A stretch of 64,000 bases of DNA from Aradus depressus (GCA_963662175.1 OY759221.1:30688045-30752044); one strand, 5' to 3'. Positions 40,945-51,385 are shown, numbered from the stretch's first letter. Numbers and translations: made by a program. Notes: a model not told the origin generated them from the sequence alone.

Positions 40945-41539
40945 AAAAACCAAGATAAAAATTAAATAAACAAAAAAATAGTTTTTATTAAAAATGGATT
41001 GCTTGCAAGTTACCAATAGGATCTTCAAATTTCCCGTGCGTCTGATTCCTAAATCAGCAATCAGCTGTTACATAAATGTACATGTACAAAACAAGTCATA
41101 TTCATTTTATTTAAATATACATGAATTCGATCATTTCATTTCCTCGGTCAAAATCTTCATTTATGGTATACTTAATTCTCTTGAAGCTGATTTTACATGC
41201 GGACTAAAAATGCAAAGCGCAGCAACAGCAAATGCACGCTATTGGCTGTGAGTCATTTAATTCTAAAAGCACAGAAACCACAGCTTGCATTTGCTGCTGC
41301 TGCGCTTTGCATTTTTGCTGCTCGTGTAAAGTCAGCTTAAGTATTATAGTCAAGGGTTACCTCGGGGAGGGCTTCTAAGGGTCCGAGTGTCCCAAATTAA
41401 TAACAAAAAGTCTGCAGCACTAACCACGGAAACTGCGGGCTGTGCCCGTGGGAGTCTATAGTACCCACCACTGTAGCCTATCTTTGCCCCCCCCCCCTCT
41501 CCCCCCCCTACCCTGCTCAAACTCCTGGCTACGCCCCTG
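40945..41539. mobile_element. hAT-like element, longer copy with nested foldback
   Basis: The right end, complemented, reads 'caggggcgtagccaggagtt'. Matching the MITE at 25420 in reverse, it shares 'cttgcaagttaccaatagga', 'acatgtacaaaacaagtcat' and 'tcatttcctcggtcaaaatc'. It carries about 140 bp that the other copy lacks ('cactgtagcctatctttgcc' to 'actcccacgggc' on the complement), so the MITE is probably an internal deletion derivative. A foldback (41184-41338) lies inside. The left terminal repeat is missing; similarity ends near 40951. Confidence 0.7.
41184..41338. mobile_element. Foldback element nested in the hAT copy
   Basis: 'aagctgattttacatgcgga' and complemented 'aagctgactttacacgagca' start arms of about 55 bp that continue with 'aaaaatgcaaagcgcagca'. 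The loop is about 45 bp. It is absent from the related hAT copy at 25420, as expected for a separate insertion, though no clean TSD is visible. Confidence 0.75.
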
Positions 41540-41593
41540 ACCAGAAGTCAGATCACATCGTGTTTACTCTCCGTCGCAAATATACCTGTACTC

Positions 41594-41935
41594 CAGTACC
41601 TTACAATAATCCTAACCCTTCAAAAAAGGATATCCGCTGTCTAAACTTCCTACTCGTCAAACGACTAACATGGAACTCTTACACGGGACTGAAAAGACGC
41701 TAAACTGTTGCTAAGACTACTAGACAAAAGAACTAAATTAACTTTGAAAATAAAACGACTTATGAACAACTCAGTGCTGAATCCTTCGTCATAGTCAATG
41801 CTCCTTACTAAGTTTCCAACAAGTCCCTCCATACTGACCTCAGCATTCCCCACGTCATCGAGATAGTAGTCCATGCCTTCCATTCTGCCACAATGCCGCA
41901 ACGACGTTAAGCCCCAATGGCCTACACACCCCCTT
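41594..41935 (+). mobile_element. Jockey-like LINE 3' fragment
   Basis: Plus-strand relative of 39121-39650: 'cttcctactcgtcaaacgac' with 'taacatggaactctt' (the LD.RLTW region), then 'gtcaatgctccttactaagt' with 'ttccaacaagtccctccata' and 'ctgacctcagcattcccc' (the NAP.YV.N..LH.DL.IP region). A large internal deletion separates them. The frame is broken by stops. The minus-strand frame at 41665-41901 is a shadow. Confidence 0.65.
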
Positions 41936-42189
41936 AGTAACAGTACTGCCTATAACTCACTGTTTATAACACAGATTTAGTTATAAATTAAGACAAAATT
42001 GCTGAGTGCGAACTGTTCTTTTAGGTAAATCAGGTAAATGAGGAATGGATTGAAATTTGAAGAAATTATTTGAATTTAGAAAAGCTTTACAGTTAGAAAT
42101 TTGTTTCGTCGGAAATATTAACTTCTCTTCTTTACTAATTATAATATTACAAATAATAATAAATGGAATAATAATGGTGGAAAAAAGAG
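41936..42189. other. Short gap, no gene seen
   Basis: Opposite-strand frame 41981-42319 has no recognised motif. Confidence 0.35.
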
Positions 42190-42905
42190 TGCAGAGCGGG
42201 CACCCGCCTTGGATGTAGAGCCCTGTGAACACAAACATGGAACTACACAAACACAAGAAAACAGATACACCGGCACAATACTTTATACAGAAACACAATG
42301 ACATATGCAGGAGACACATGGACTACACCAGGATCTACACAGACGCATCCAAGATGGAGGAGGATGTGGGATATGCAGTAGGCACCCCAGATTCGAGCTG
42401 GACATTCAAAATCAATCCAGAATGCAGCATTTTCACAGGAGAACTTTTCACATTACTGCAAGCTTTTATATTCACATCCCAATCACAAAATTCCAAATTT
42501 CTTATTTTCACGAATTCTCTAAGCTCGATTCTGGCGATTCAAAATTAATGGTCGGTTGAAAAAAGCATTCAAGAAATTCACTCATGGTATTCAAAATTAT
42601 TTAAAAAACAAAAAAAATTAAAACTAATTTGGAATCAAAATCTCATGTTGGCATTCCTGGGAACGAAAAATCAGACATTGCTGCAAAAGACGCTGCACTC
42701 TCTCCCTCATTGCCTCAAACAGTTAACACAGCACATCGACCTACTTCAAAAAAAAATTGAACAACACTGGAACAATCAATGGACTCAGACGGAAGACAAC
42801 AAACTCCGAAGAATAAAAGACGAACACAATAGTCGTCGCTAATGACCCTGAAGTCGATGCAACGTTAAATAAAAACTAAGGAAAAAAATAAATAAAATAA
42901 ATAAA
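42190..42905 (+). mobile_element. LINE with RNase H domain, degraded 3' part
   Basis: 42225-42548 encodes YTRIYTDASKMEEDVGYAV, ECSIFTGELFTLLQAF and FLIFTNSLSSILAIQN: the D, E and third blocks of an RNase H domain. The third block reads TNSLSS where TDSLSS is expected, so a catalytic Asp is Asn. Another frame, after a stop and a frameshift, gives SHVGIPGNEKSDIAAKDAAL (the last RNase H block). Then come EQHWNNQWTQTEDNKLRRIK and a jump straight to the 3' UTR 'gtcgtcgctaatgaccctga'. Compared with 36965-37474, the C-terminal 'GHTKLTH' region is deleted. A-rich tail. Confidence 0.78.
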
Positions 42906-42946
42906 TAATAATAAAAATAATTTGAACATCGAAAATCTGCCTTCTT

Positions 42947-43155
42947 TTTTTTTTTTTTTTTTTGGCTTTATGAACGGTGCATATTAGCCATGTCAATGTG
43001 TTATGTATAATTATTTAAGACATCCATGGCCCCGGGAGGGAGTTCTATCTACGAAATAAAACTCACTCCCGGACGGGATTCGAACCCGCAAACCATGGTG
43101 AGACCATGCGACCAAAGCCCTACGCTCTAGCCCGCACGGCCACCATGGCCCCCTT
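42947..43155 (-). mobile_element. SINE-2 copy with 12-bp TSD
   Basis: Minus-strand copy with a poly-A tail (T run at its left edge). On + it reads 'cgggagggagttctatctac', 'gacgggattcgaacccgcaa' (box B complement) and 'ctagcccgcacggccaccat'. The TSD ATCTGCCTTCTT is perfect (42935-42946 and 43156-43167). It inserted just beyond the 3' end of the LINE at 42190-42905. Confidence 0.92.
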
Positions 43156-43167
43156 ATCTGCCTTCTT

Positions 43168-43574
43168 AAAAACCAAATAATTTAACATTCTTTAGGATGA
43201 AAAGTTAAATAATAAAAAACATCTGAAAGAAAACATATCTGTTATATATTATATTGCATTCTTTAGAATAATTGCTGGTTTTATTGATTCATTTAATAAT
43301 TTTCTTTTAATTAAGTTTATATTTTCTATATCAAGTATTCGTTGAATAGATGAAATTCCATGCATCGACCAGCACGAATATTGATCATAACATTTATATT
43401 CTTTTCTTTTTATTATGAATTGTTTTTATGGCAAAAAAAAAAAAAACTATTAGTCGATTTTTTTGAGTGGCTAATAAAAGCAAAAGAGAAAAACTCGTCG
43501 GTGAATCATCGACAATGTATTTCCCCAGTACGAATTATGAACTACGATTTCATTCTCCTTAAACCTGTCTTAGG
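43168..43574. other. Gap with a family A terminus
   Basis: 43494-43560 ('gtcggtgaatcatcgacaat', 'ttccccagtacgaattatga') is a minus-oriented family A end. Nothing else is assigned. Confidence 0.4.
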
Positions 43575-43855
43575 GTCTGGTGGACATGAGCCCGACTCTA
43601 TTGTGGGAGTCCTAAATTTTGCCTACCCTAAATTTTTTATTCAACTAGGGTAGGGGTCTTTAACGAGTAGGTACCTGACATCGTACAGGCTCGGGACCAT
43701 CGCTTAACGTCCCATCCGAAAGACGGCGTGCTTCAGTTTATTTTACCTCCCAGATAAAATAAACTAAGGGCCTCGGTTGGGTTTCGAACCCACGTTCTTG
43801 AGCTCAGAAGTCAAGCACGCATACCAGCGCGGCTACATGAGCTACCGGCGCCCTC
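43575..43855 (-). mobile_element. SINE-1, 3'-truncated, with a small insertion in the head
   Basis: Body from 'ggtggacatgagcccgac' to 'gagctaccggcgccctc', lacking the tail third. The head carries an extra 'agcgcggctacatg' between 'cataccag' and 'agctaccggcgcc', so box A is disrupted. Confidence 0.9.
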
Positions 43856-44329
43856 TTGACGCGCCCTCTCTTTATGAATATATTAATACTTTAAATAGAT
43901 TTCAATTGAATTCAATGGATTTTTTCTAGCCTTTTTGTAGACAACAACAGCTGTGAATATTTTTATCTAAAAGAAGTCGAAGTTTGTACGTTAGAACTCT
44001 GAAAAAAACGACTAAAAAAAAAGTGGTGTCCCGATGGTAAACCGAAAAGGGCTTCACCCGGATTTTTACATTTTAAATCGAAAAATTCTATATTGCGCGA
44101 GAATTTTGTCTCTCAATTGATTTCAATGGGGATTTCGTTTTTCGGTGATTATTCCTCCGTGATATGTTCGATTTTAGATTTTTTTTATTTGTAAACCATC
44201 GTCACCGTGTCCACTACCATCGATCAATGTAATCGGTAAAGGGGTTTTAGGAGGAGTACGAGTACAACGAAATACATGAGTCGTCTAAGAAAGAGCTTCG
44301 TAAACTGAGCTCAAAAACATTTTTGAGTG
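43856..44329. other. Gap, no gene seen
   Basis: No supported feature. Confidence 0.35.
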
Positions 44330-44760
44330 TCTGTGAACACGATAACTCCCGATAGAATGATATTGTAACGGCACATAATTTTATGTCTTCAGTAGGTACC
44401 CCATAAAGACAAGATTCATTGATTTTCAGCCAAATCGACCTAAAGGAAGGGGGATTAGCGGGAAGTTTAACACAAAAACTTTAATAAGTGCCATTGTAAT
44501 AAAAGTATCGACATACAAAGTCATATGTAAATTCAAAACTCCATAAAGACTATAAATTTTCAGAATATTCAAAAATAACTGTGGATTCATAAAATCATTG
44601 GATTTATTAATATTTATGGCATCACAAAGCCCACAGTAAAAAATACTATCCAGTTTTTTTAAGGTCGCCAGGATCATCAGAATTTATCCTGGAAACAATT
44701 CATTATTCGTCGTTTAATGGACCATAAAATGAGGGAGGGAAAAGAGAATTGACGGAAAAG
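44330..44760 (+). repeat. Family A derivative sharing a block with 35500-35825
   Basis: 'gtgaacacgataactcccga', 'gattttcagccaaatcgacc', then the special block 'tatttatggcatcacaaagc' with 'cattattcgtcgtttaatgg'. The shared block carries small indels relative to 35500-35825. Confidence 0.65.
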
Positions 44761-45065
44761 ATGCATCCTGGAAACCATGATGCAATGGTCAATTATGTAG
44801 TTACTAAAATGCAGCGGAGAATCTAAAAAAGTAAATAAATAATAGAAAAGTAAAAATTAAAATTTGAATAAATCGTATGGAACAGTTATTTCATCATGAA
44901 ACAGTTATTTCATTATCAAAGAATATTAAAGAAGGGTTACATTTATCAGTGTGTTTTTATATGTTTGTGCATAACTGAAACAGTCCCAAACAATATTTTA
45001 GGGCAATTTTTGTCGGCTATCTTTTTTTTTTTTGCAAATAGCTATTTACAACTGTATACAAATAA

Positions 45066-45452
45066 ATACAACAAGCAAATGTGCTAATAAAGAGGTAATG
45101 GCAATGTCAAAATATCATGAGGGGAGAAATCACCCAGTGGTGACACTCCCTAGTCACTGTTTTTCTCTCGTTTATATAATCCCTGTCACGGTCAGTGCTT
45201 CTGCTCAAGAGGTCTCTAGGCCATTGACGCTTAAGCCGTCGTTGAGGAAGTATGGCAGAATGGAGGGCAAGGACTAGAGGATTATTGTGGGAACTAAGAA
45301 GGGAAAATAATTTTTTATATTTGGATTTAGCAACTTCAGTGATGAAAGGTACATTAAGGTCAGTGTGAAGGGTTTTGTTGGAGACGTAGTAAGGAGCATT
45401 GGCTATTGTACGAAGGATTTTGGATTGAAGGGATTGGATGCACTGGAGATTA
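45066..45452 (-). mobile_element. Jockey-like LINE 3' fragment with a preserved frame
   Basis: The minus strand reads NAPYYVSNKTLHTDLNVPF, ITEVAKSKYKKLFSLLSS and ILPQRRLKRQWPRDLLSR without a stop over about 75 codons. This corresponds to the jockey ORF2 C-terminus. The 3' UTR phrases 'gagtgtcaccactgggtgat' and 'agcacatttgcttg' are shared with 39121-39650. The 81-codon plus frame at 45032-45277 is a shadow. Confidence 0.78.
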
Positions 45453-45499
45453 AAAATTAAAAAGAAAAAAACATACCAAAAAAACCGGGACCATACGAA

Positions 45500-45760
45500 T
45501 CATTGGCTATGTACTTCCCCAGAACGAACTAATCAAATAAGTTTTTGTTCTTCCTCTAAAAACAATCGATCGTTACGGATAAAAATATGTAGTTGACTTA
45601 CAAAGGGGCTTCAGAATCCTCATAATTTTTTATATAAATAAATTTTGAATCGATACATTCATTACATCGGTAGTTATTGGGATTTTTGAGTTCAACTCCA
45701 CCCCTGATCCCTCATCACTTCAGAATGTTTGTTACGTTGTAAATTTTAACATAACCAAAA
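45500..45760 (-). repeat. Family A fragment
   Basis: 'ggctatgtacttccccagaa', 'gttgacttacaaaggggctt' and 'gatacattcattacatcggt' in reversed family A order. Confidence 0.6.
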
Positions 45761-45814
45761 AATTTAGTGCTTTTTATAAAGATCACGGACATTCAGTCGT
45801 TTTTTTTTAATCCC

Positions 45815-46110
45815 TCAGTTATACGAAGTAGGTATACGGGAAATTATGTAATCGATCCAAAATTCGATGTTGAGTTTTCACATAAATTTTATGTTTTCCG
45901 ACCCCCTAATTCCAAAAAAGGAAAAAAAAAAAATCCTGACACAAAATCGTATGCGTTGATTTTTAATGAAATCGGCCAAGAGAAAGGGCCAAACTCAAAA
46001 ACCCTTATAACTGTGAATATAAAGAATATATCAACACGGAATAGAACAACTATTGAATTCAAACCAAATCGGTAGATAGGATCGAGCTGTGGAAGTACAT
46101 TTACCAACGA
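45815..46110 (+). repeat. Family A fragment
   Basis: 'cctcagttatacgaagtagg', 'gaaattatgtaatcgatcca', 'ttaatgaaatcggccaagag' and 'taactgtgaatataaagaat'. Frames on both strands here are shadows of the repeat. Confidence 0.6.
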
Positions 46111-46485
46111 TTTCATTCTAAATATATAAGTTATTTGAACAATATCTATATATGCTACTAAGCCACCAAAAAAAATTCAAACTACTACGCTGCAAAAACA
46201 CAATTTGTCATTACAAATTAAAAACTTATTATTTTTTTTTTTTTAATAAATGTTCTGGCTTTTTAAATTGTAGTACCTTTGCAATCTATATATTGTCCTT
46301 CAACATAAATTTTGGCAAGTGAAAAGATAACAGTTGAAAAAAAAAAAAGTTAAAAAAATGTTATTTTGTAACCTTGGATGTGATTGGAGCATGTTAAACC
46401 CTGAATTAATTTGCATATGTACTTATAATAAAAAGGTCAAAGCCAGCATAGATATTAAATGTTGTGTACTTTTACATGTTTGTAT
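46111..46485. other. AT-rich gap, no gene seen
   Basis: No supported feature. Confidence 0.4.
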
Positions 46486-46910
46486 GCCTACCTTGTGTTA
46501 TTTATATAGGAATAAATAAATATAAATTATAAATATCAGGGCTTTAACTATGAGATCATATCGCCTACTACCAGAGCGCTCTGTTGTTTATATGCCTACA
46601 TTGTGTTATTTATATAGGAATAAATAAATATAAATTATAAATATCAGGGCTTTAACTATGAGATCATATCGCCTACTACCAGAGCGCTCTGTTGTTTATA
46701 TGCCTACATTGTGTTATTTATATAGGAATAAATAAATATAAATTATAAATATCAGGGCTTTAACTATGAGATCATATCGCCTACTACCAGAGCGCTCTGT
46801 TGTTTATATGCCTACATTGTGTTATTTATATAGGAATAAATAAATATAAATTATAAATATCTGGGATTTAACAATGAGATCATATCGCCTACTACCAGAG
46901 CGCTCTGCTG
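46486..46910. repeat. 108-bp tandem array built from a SINE end plus flank
   Basis: The 'cagggctttaactatgagat' block starts at 46537, 46645 and 46753, and in a diverged form ('ctgggatttaacaatgagat') at 46861: an exact period of 108 bp. Each unit joins about 60 bp of flank ('tatgcctacattgtgttatt', 'aggaataaataaatataaat') to about 45 bp of the minus-strand SINE-1 3' end ('catatcgcctactaccagag' with 'cgctct'). Only the last unit continues into the rest of the SINE. Confidence 0.93.
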
Positions 46911-47094
46911 TCACTCTGGTGGACATGAGCCCGGGTTGGAATCTTTAACGAGTACCTGATACCATACAGGCTCGGGACCATCACTTAACGACCCATACAA
47001 AGTACGGCATGATCAAGGTTTTTCATTATTCTTTGAAACCACCAATCTTAAGCTCAGTAGGCAAGCACGCTAACTCTGAGCTTTCGGTGCCCTC
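46861..47094 (-). mobile_element. SINE-1 body attached to the 108-bp array
   Basis: Continues from the last array unit: 'gctgtcactctggtggacat', 'gagtacctgataccatacag', 'ccatcacttaacgacccata' and 'taactctgagctttcggtgc'. The middle is deleted (the Pol III head is present but decayed). It is the parent of the array. Confidence 0.8.
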
Positions 47095-47569
47095 ACCACT
47101 TTTCACTAAACTCTAAAACAACGCAAAATTTATTATGGAGATTTGGAAGCCTCAATTTCAATCCAACTATTGATTATTAGATTAATTCCTTCTGGATTTT
47201 GAAACAGTTTTTCAACCCTTAATTTGAACTCTGATCTCACCTTACACTTGGTCGGGACTACTTATTTTGAATTGATGATATCTTACATCATCAAGACTGA
47301 ACATAACGACTAAGACAGTAAGATGCGGTCATCCTGGCAAGCTCATTTAGTAGGATGATTGGGAGATTCTAATGTCTAACAATAATCCATTCACTATAGC
47401 CAAAAGAATTCACATAACTCATCTCTCTTCAATTCAGTGTACGTGTCATAGGCTAATAGTATTTTCAGGCAGATAGAAACAGCCTATGTAATCGTTATTT
47501 ATAATAATTTAAAATGTAATTATAAACTTTATCCGTTGTATTTATTACTATAATAATATTATTTTGCTT
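47095..47569. other. Gap, no gene seen
   Basis: No supported feature. Confidence 0.35.
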
Positions 47570-48135
47570 CCCGAGATATAAAAAGTATAGGCGAAGTTAT
47601 GTAATCGGTCAGAAATTCGATGTGGAGTTTTCAACGGAATTTCATGTTTTCCGATCTCTTGTTTCCATAAATGATTTTATACATATAATCTTGTGTGTGA
47701 TTGGCTGTGAACTCGATAACTCCTGATGTTATCCCGTTATCCCAACACGAAATTTTATATTTAGTTATTATGACTCATGCCCGGGCTTTAACTACGAGGT
47801 CATATCGCCTACTACCAGAGTGCTCTTTCGTCACTCTGGTGGACATGTGCCAGACTCTACTGTGGGAGTCCTAAATTTTGCCTACCCAAAATTTTTATTC
47901 CCCTAGGGTAGGGGTGTTTAACGAGTACCTGACATCGTACAGGCTCGGGACTATCGCTTAACGTCCCATCTGAAGGACGGCCTTACCTCCCAGATAAAAT
48001 AAACTAAGGGCCTCGGTCGGGTTTCGAATCCACGATCTTGAGCTCAGAAGGCAAGCACGCATACCACTGAGGTATCGGCGCCTTCCGAAATTTCATATAT
48101 GGACCCAATAAGGAGAGTCTCAATTCAACTCTGAG
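47570..48135 (+). repeat. Family A copy split by a SINE-1
   Basis: 'cttcccgagatataaaaagt', 'gaagttatgtaatcggtcag', 'gtgaactcgataactcctga' and 'acacgaaattttatat' are interrupted by the SINE at 47762-48085. The copy then continues 'cgaaatttcatatatggacc'. The split is precise because the SINE's TSD lies in this sequence. Confidence 0.75.
47762..48085 (-). mobile_element. SINE-1, near full length, TAAC tail, inside family A
   Basis: 'ttagttattatgactcatgc' (TAAC-type tail) to 'ctgaggtatcggcgccttc'. The TSDs CGAAATTTTATAT (47749-47761) and CGAAATTTCATAT (48086-48098) differ at one position. It lacks 16 bp around 'cgtgcttaagttta'. Confidence 0.93.
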
Positions 48136-48149
48136 TAAGACATCCACAA

Positions 48150-48378
48150 GAGGGCGTCCGTAACTCAGAGGTAGTGTGCTAGCGTACTGCGCTCAAGATT
48201 GCGGATTCGAAACCCAGCTGAGGCCTTTAGGTTTCTTTATCTGAGAGGTGAAAACGTTTAGCACGTCGTCCTTCGGATGGGACGTTAAACAATGACCAAT
48301 GTCTGGTACTCGTTAAAAACAACATTAGGTAACTAAACCTGAATATGCAAAGTTTAGAACTCCCACAGTAGAGCTAAC
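48150..48378 (+). mobile_element. SINE-1, old diverged copy
   Basis: 'gagggcgtccgtaactcag' head, box B-like 'ggattcgaaaccc', 'cgtccttcggatgggacgtt' and 'actcccacagtagagcta'. The latter half is truncated. Confidence 0.82.
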
Positions 48379-48962
48379 AAGGAAGGGATAAGAGCATTGG
48401 ATGCTTAGGTCCCTAGGTGTACACACCATATATATATAGACTTAGTTGATTAATTCGAGATGGGGAAGAACATTGCCAGTTACACTACGACGACTTTTTA
48501 GTATTAGACGCATCTTAACAGAATGCTAAAAAAAATAGTTAAAAAGCACCAGTAATTTCGCAATAAATTTACTGAGTAAATGTTGCTTCTTTTTCAAATA
48601 GTTGCGAGTAGAGTGAAGGTTACGTCCTTGGCAGAGCAATTAGATGCCAGACGGCAAGTCTTTTACTGAGGGCACTTGTAATATAAATTGGTCACGTTTC
48701 TCTTATAATAAATCAATTTAAATTTATAGGACAAATGTTAAAAATATCACTGTTCTAGTTCAATGTTGTGCCATCCTCAAGATGAAGGGACTCTTCATAG
48801 TTCAGCAGAATATTTTGAAATAACGCACCGCCCAAGTCACTATTTTCATTATACTTATCGTTGGTTACACGATTATCCGGACGCATTGAAAACAACCGTT
48901 GTATCGATATACATGAATAAACCTGAACATTTCGGTACCTGTTATTACTTCTAAATAAGTTA
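48379..48962. other. Gap with a family A terminus
   Basis: 48425-48490 ('agttgattaattcgagatgg', 'gaagaacattgccagtta') is a family A end. A 63-codon frame at 48763-48954 has no recognised motif. Confidence 0.4.
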
Positions 48963-49092
48963 GTTGAGTCTAGGGTAGCGTGCTAGCCTACTGAGCTCAA
49001 GATGGCGGGTTCCAAATCCAGCCGAGGCACTTGAGCACCCCATCTTTCAGAGCTCCATATGACCTCGTAATGCCCGGGCATGGGTTATAACT
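48963..49092 (+). mobile_element. SINE-1, strongly deleted old copy
   Basis: 'agcctactgagctcaagat', box B-like 'gggttccaaatcc', a remnant of the body, then 'gcccgggcatgggttataac'. It is directly followed by the inverted-end element at 49093. Confidence 0.75.
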
Positions 49093-49889
49093 AAGACCCG
49101 AATTTATGTGCAATAAAAATCTTTAATATGTGCATGTATAATATGCACTTATTTTTGGGAAATATGCAAAAATTTAAAAAAAAATGTATTAACAAATTTT
49201 TCAAACTTTTTCGACTTTCAACATCAATACAGAATGAAATAAAAATTAAGTTTAATAGTTGTTAAACGTTTCATTCGTCTTTAAAATTATTTGTTACTGT
49301 GTACATTCTTAAATTTTCAAACGTAAAACTTTTCCGATCAGGTCGCATTATGTTTTAATACCGACTAAACGATCTGTCCAAACCAATTGACGTCACAGGT
49401 GCTCTTTTAAATACAGCTGTTTCAGTGAGGCTGAATAACAACGAAGTTTCCTGTAAGAATGTTAAAAGTGAGATGTTGAATTCACCGTATCGCAACTTGT
49501 ACAATATAAAACGCCCAATTCACTGCGAAATGTTTCGTTTCGTCCGGAAAATCGCGTAATATTTATTAACGAGGCCTCAAGCTTTTGCTTTCACTTTCGG
49601 CATGTTAAGGGTGCAATAATTTGATACGGACTTAAAAAATAATGGAGATTTCAGTCAAAAGGAAGGGAAAGATATTTTAAGAATTTTAACGTCTGCCAAA
49701 CTTCCAAGAAAAGTGAAGTGTAGTAAAGAACGGAGTGGTTCATCGAATTCGTTGTTTCGTATTTGAATTAAAAGTTTCATTTTTTCTTCTTGCAGTTAGA
49801 TCAATCAATTCGTGTCAACATTTACACTCAGGTCAACTGACAATTGACAAAATATAGATAATATGCAAATGCATATAAATCCGGGCCTT
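49093..49889. mobile_element. Inverted-end DNA element, class unsettled
   Basis: The left end 'aagacccgaatttatgtgca' and complemented right end 'aaggcccggatttatatgca' match at about 17 of 20 positions. The right end continues with 'tttgcatatt'. At 797 bp it is AT-rich with no transposase frame. It lies between two SINE-1 fragments. The flanks ('ggttataact' and 'agttattac') do not give an unambiguous TSD. Confidence 0.62.
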
Positions 49890-49960
49890 AGTTATTACTA
49901 ACAACGTAGTTTGAGGGTATACCTACTAAAGTTCTTCGCTTTTATTTGTTTCTATTACTT

Positions 49961-50175
49961 CTAGCCTACTGAGCTCAAGATCGCGAGTTCGAGGCCCTTA
50001 GGTTTTTTTATTTGGGTGAAAAAACCTTGAGCACACCGTCCTTCGGATGGTACGATAAGCTATGGTCCCGGGCCTGTGCGAAATCAGGTAATTGTAACCC
50101 CTACCCTTGGTAGGCAAAATTTAGGATTCCCACAGTAGAGTCGGGCTCATGTCCACCAGTCACAATAAACTAACT
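49961..50175 (+). mobile_element. SINE-1, head-truncated, TAAC tail
   Basis: 'ctagcctactgagctcaaga', shortened box B arm ('gcgagttcgaggccc'), body with deletions, end 'gtccaccagtcacaataaac'. It is separated by about 10 bp from the next full SINE. Confidence 0.85.
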
Positions 50176-50186
50176 ATATCTTATTC

Positions 50187-50528
50187 GAGGGCGCCGGTAG
50201 CTCAGTGGTATGCGTGCTTGACTTCTGGGCTCAAGTATGTGGGTTCGTAACCCGATCGAGGCCCTTAGTTTATTTTATCTGGGAGGTAAAATAAACTTAA
50301 GCACGCCGTCCTTCGGATGGGACGTTAAGCGATGTTCCCGAGCCTGTACAATGTCAGGTACTCGTTAAAGACCCCTACCCTAGATGAATAAAAATTTAGG
50401 GTAGGCAAAATTTAGGACTCTAGAGTCGGGCTCATGTCCACCAGAGTGACGAAAGAGCGCTCTGGTAGTAGGCGATATGACCTCGCCGTTAAAGCCCGGG
50501 CATGAGTCATAAAACCTAACCTAACCTT
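50187..50528 (+). mobile_element. SINE-1, full length, perfect TSD
   Basis: Complete AACCT-tailed copy. The TSD TATCTTATTC is at 50177-50186 and 50529-50538. Small loss in the 'cccacagtagag' stretch. Box B 'gggttcgtaaccc'. Confidence 0.96.
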
Positions 50529-50743
50529 TATCTTATTCAATATATGTATATTTTTCGTAAGCTTAAAGACTCTTTTGGAAAATGTCAGTTAAGTTAAGCT
50601 CGAAGAACAAACAAACAAATATCAGGAGAGTTCTTAGTACCTAACAGGTATATCATTGTATTCAACTGTTTGCCTCATCCTAGTGAAAATGAAGAAAAAT
50701 TTGATTTTACCTCAGACAACTTTCCGTAAATATAATTGATGAA

Positions 50744-51090
50744 TGAGGACGCCGGTAGCTCAGTGGTATGCGTGCTTGACTTCTGAGCTCAAGGTTGTGG
50801 GTTCGTGCCCGACCGAGGCCCTTAGTTTATTTTATCTGGGAGGTAAAATAAACTTAAGCACGCCGTCTTTCGGATGGGACGTTAAGCGATGGTCCCGAGC
50901 CCGTACGATGTCAGGTACTCGTTAAAGACCCCTACCCTAGATGAATAAAAAATTTAGGGTAGGCAAAATTTAGGACTCCCACAGTAGAGTCGGGCTCATG
51001 TCCACCAGAGTGACGAAAGAGCGCTCTGGTAGTAGGCGATATGACCTCGTAGTTAAAGCCCGGGCATGAGTCATAAAACCTAACCTAACC
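50744..51090 (+). mobile_element. SINE-1, full length, perfect TSD
   Basis: Complete AACCT-tailed copy. The 13-bp TSD TATAATTGATGAA is at 50731-50743 and 51091-51103. Box B has lost part of its arm ('gggttcgtgcccgacc'). The 60-codon frame at its start is a shadow. Confidence 0.96.
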
Positions 51091-51173
51091 TATAATTGAT
51101 GAAAAAAAGAAATGATTTAATCCACAGACCGAGGGTTTTCCCAGAGCTTGACGTCTCTTGGTACCAATAATAT

Positions 51174-51385
51174 TAAAGATGAAGTCTGATCTCTCACAGA
51201 TTTTATTCTTTCATGCTAACCGGCTTTCGAGATTGCTATCATCATCAGGTTGCCAAAAAAACAATTTTAAGAGCTAAAAAAATATTAATCAGTATTATTT
51301 TATTTGTAGCCTGCTGATGAGGACAACCTCGAAAGCCGGCGTGCCATCCTAATAATAAAATTAATCAGAGGAGACTACATCTTTA
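51174..51385. repeat. GCCGGC foldback element, two arms
   Basis: 'aagtctgatctctcacagat', 'ctaaccggctttcgagattg' and 'ctatcatcatcagg' on the left. 'ctgctgatgaggacaacctc', 'gaaagccggcgtgcc' and 'atcagaggagactacatctt' on the right. The arms are more diverged than in 24466-24614. About 60 bp of AT-rich loop. Confidence 0.75.

Noticed and set aside
41665..41901. 78-codon minus frame
   Set aside because: It is antisense to the jockey-like fragment on the plus strand.
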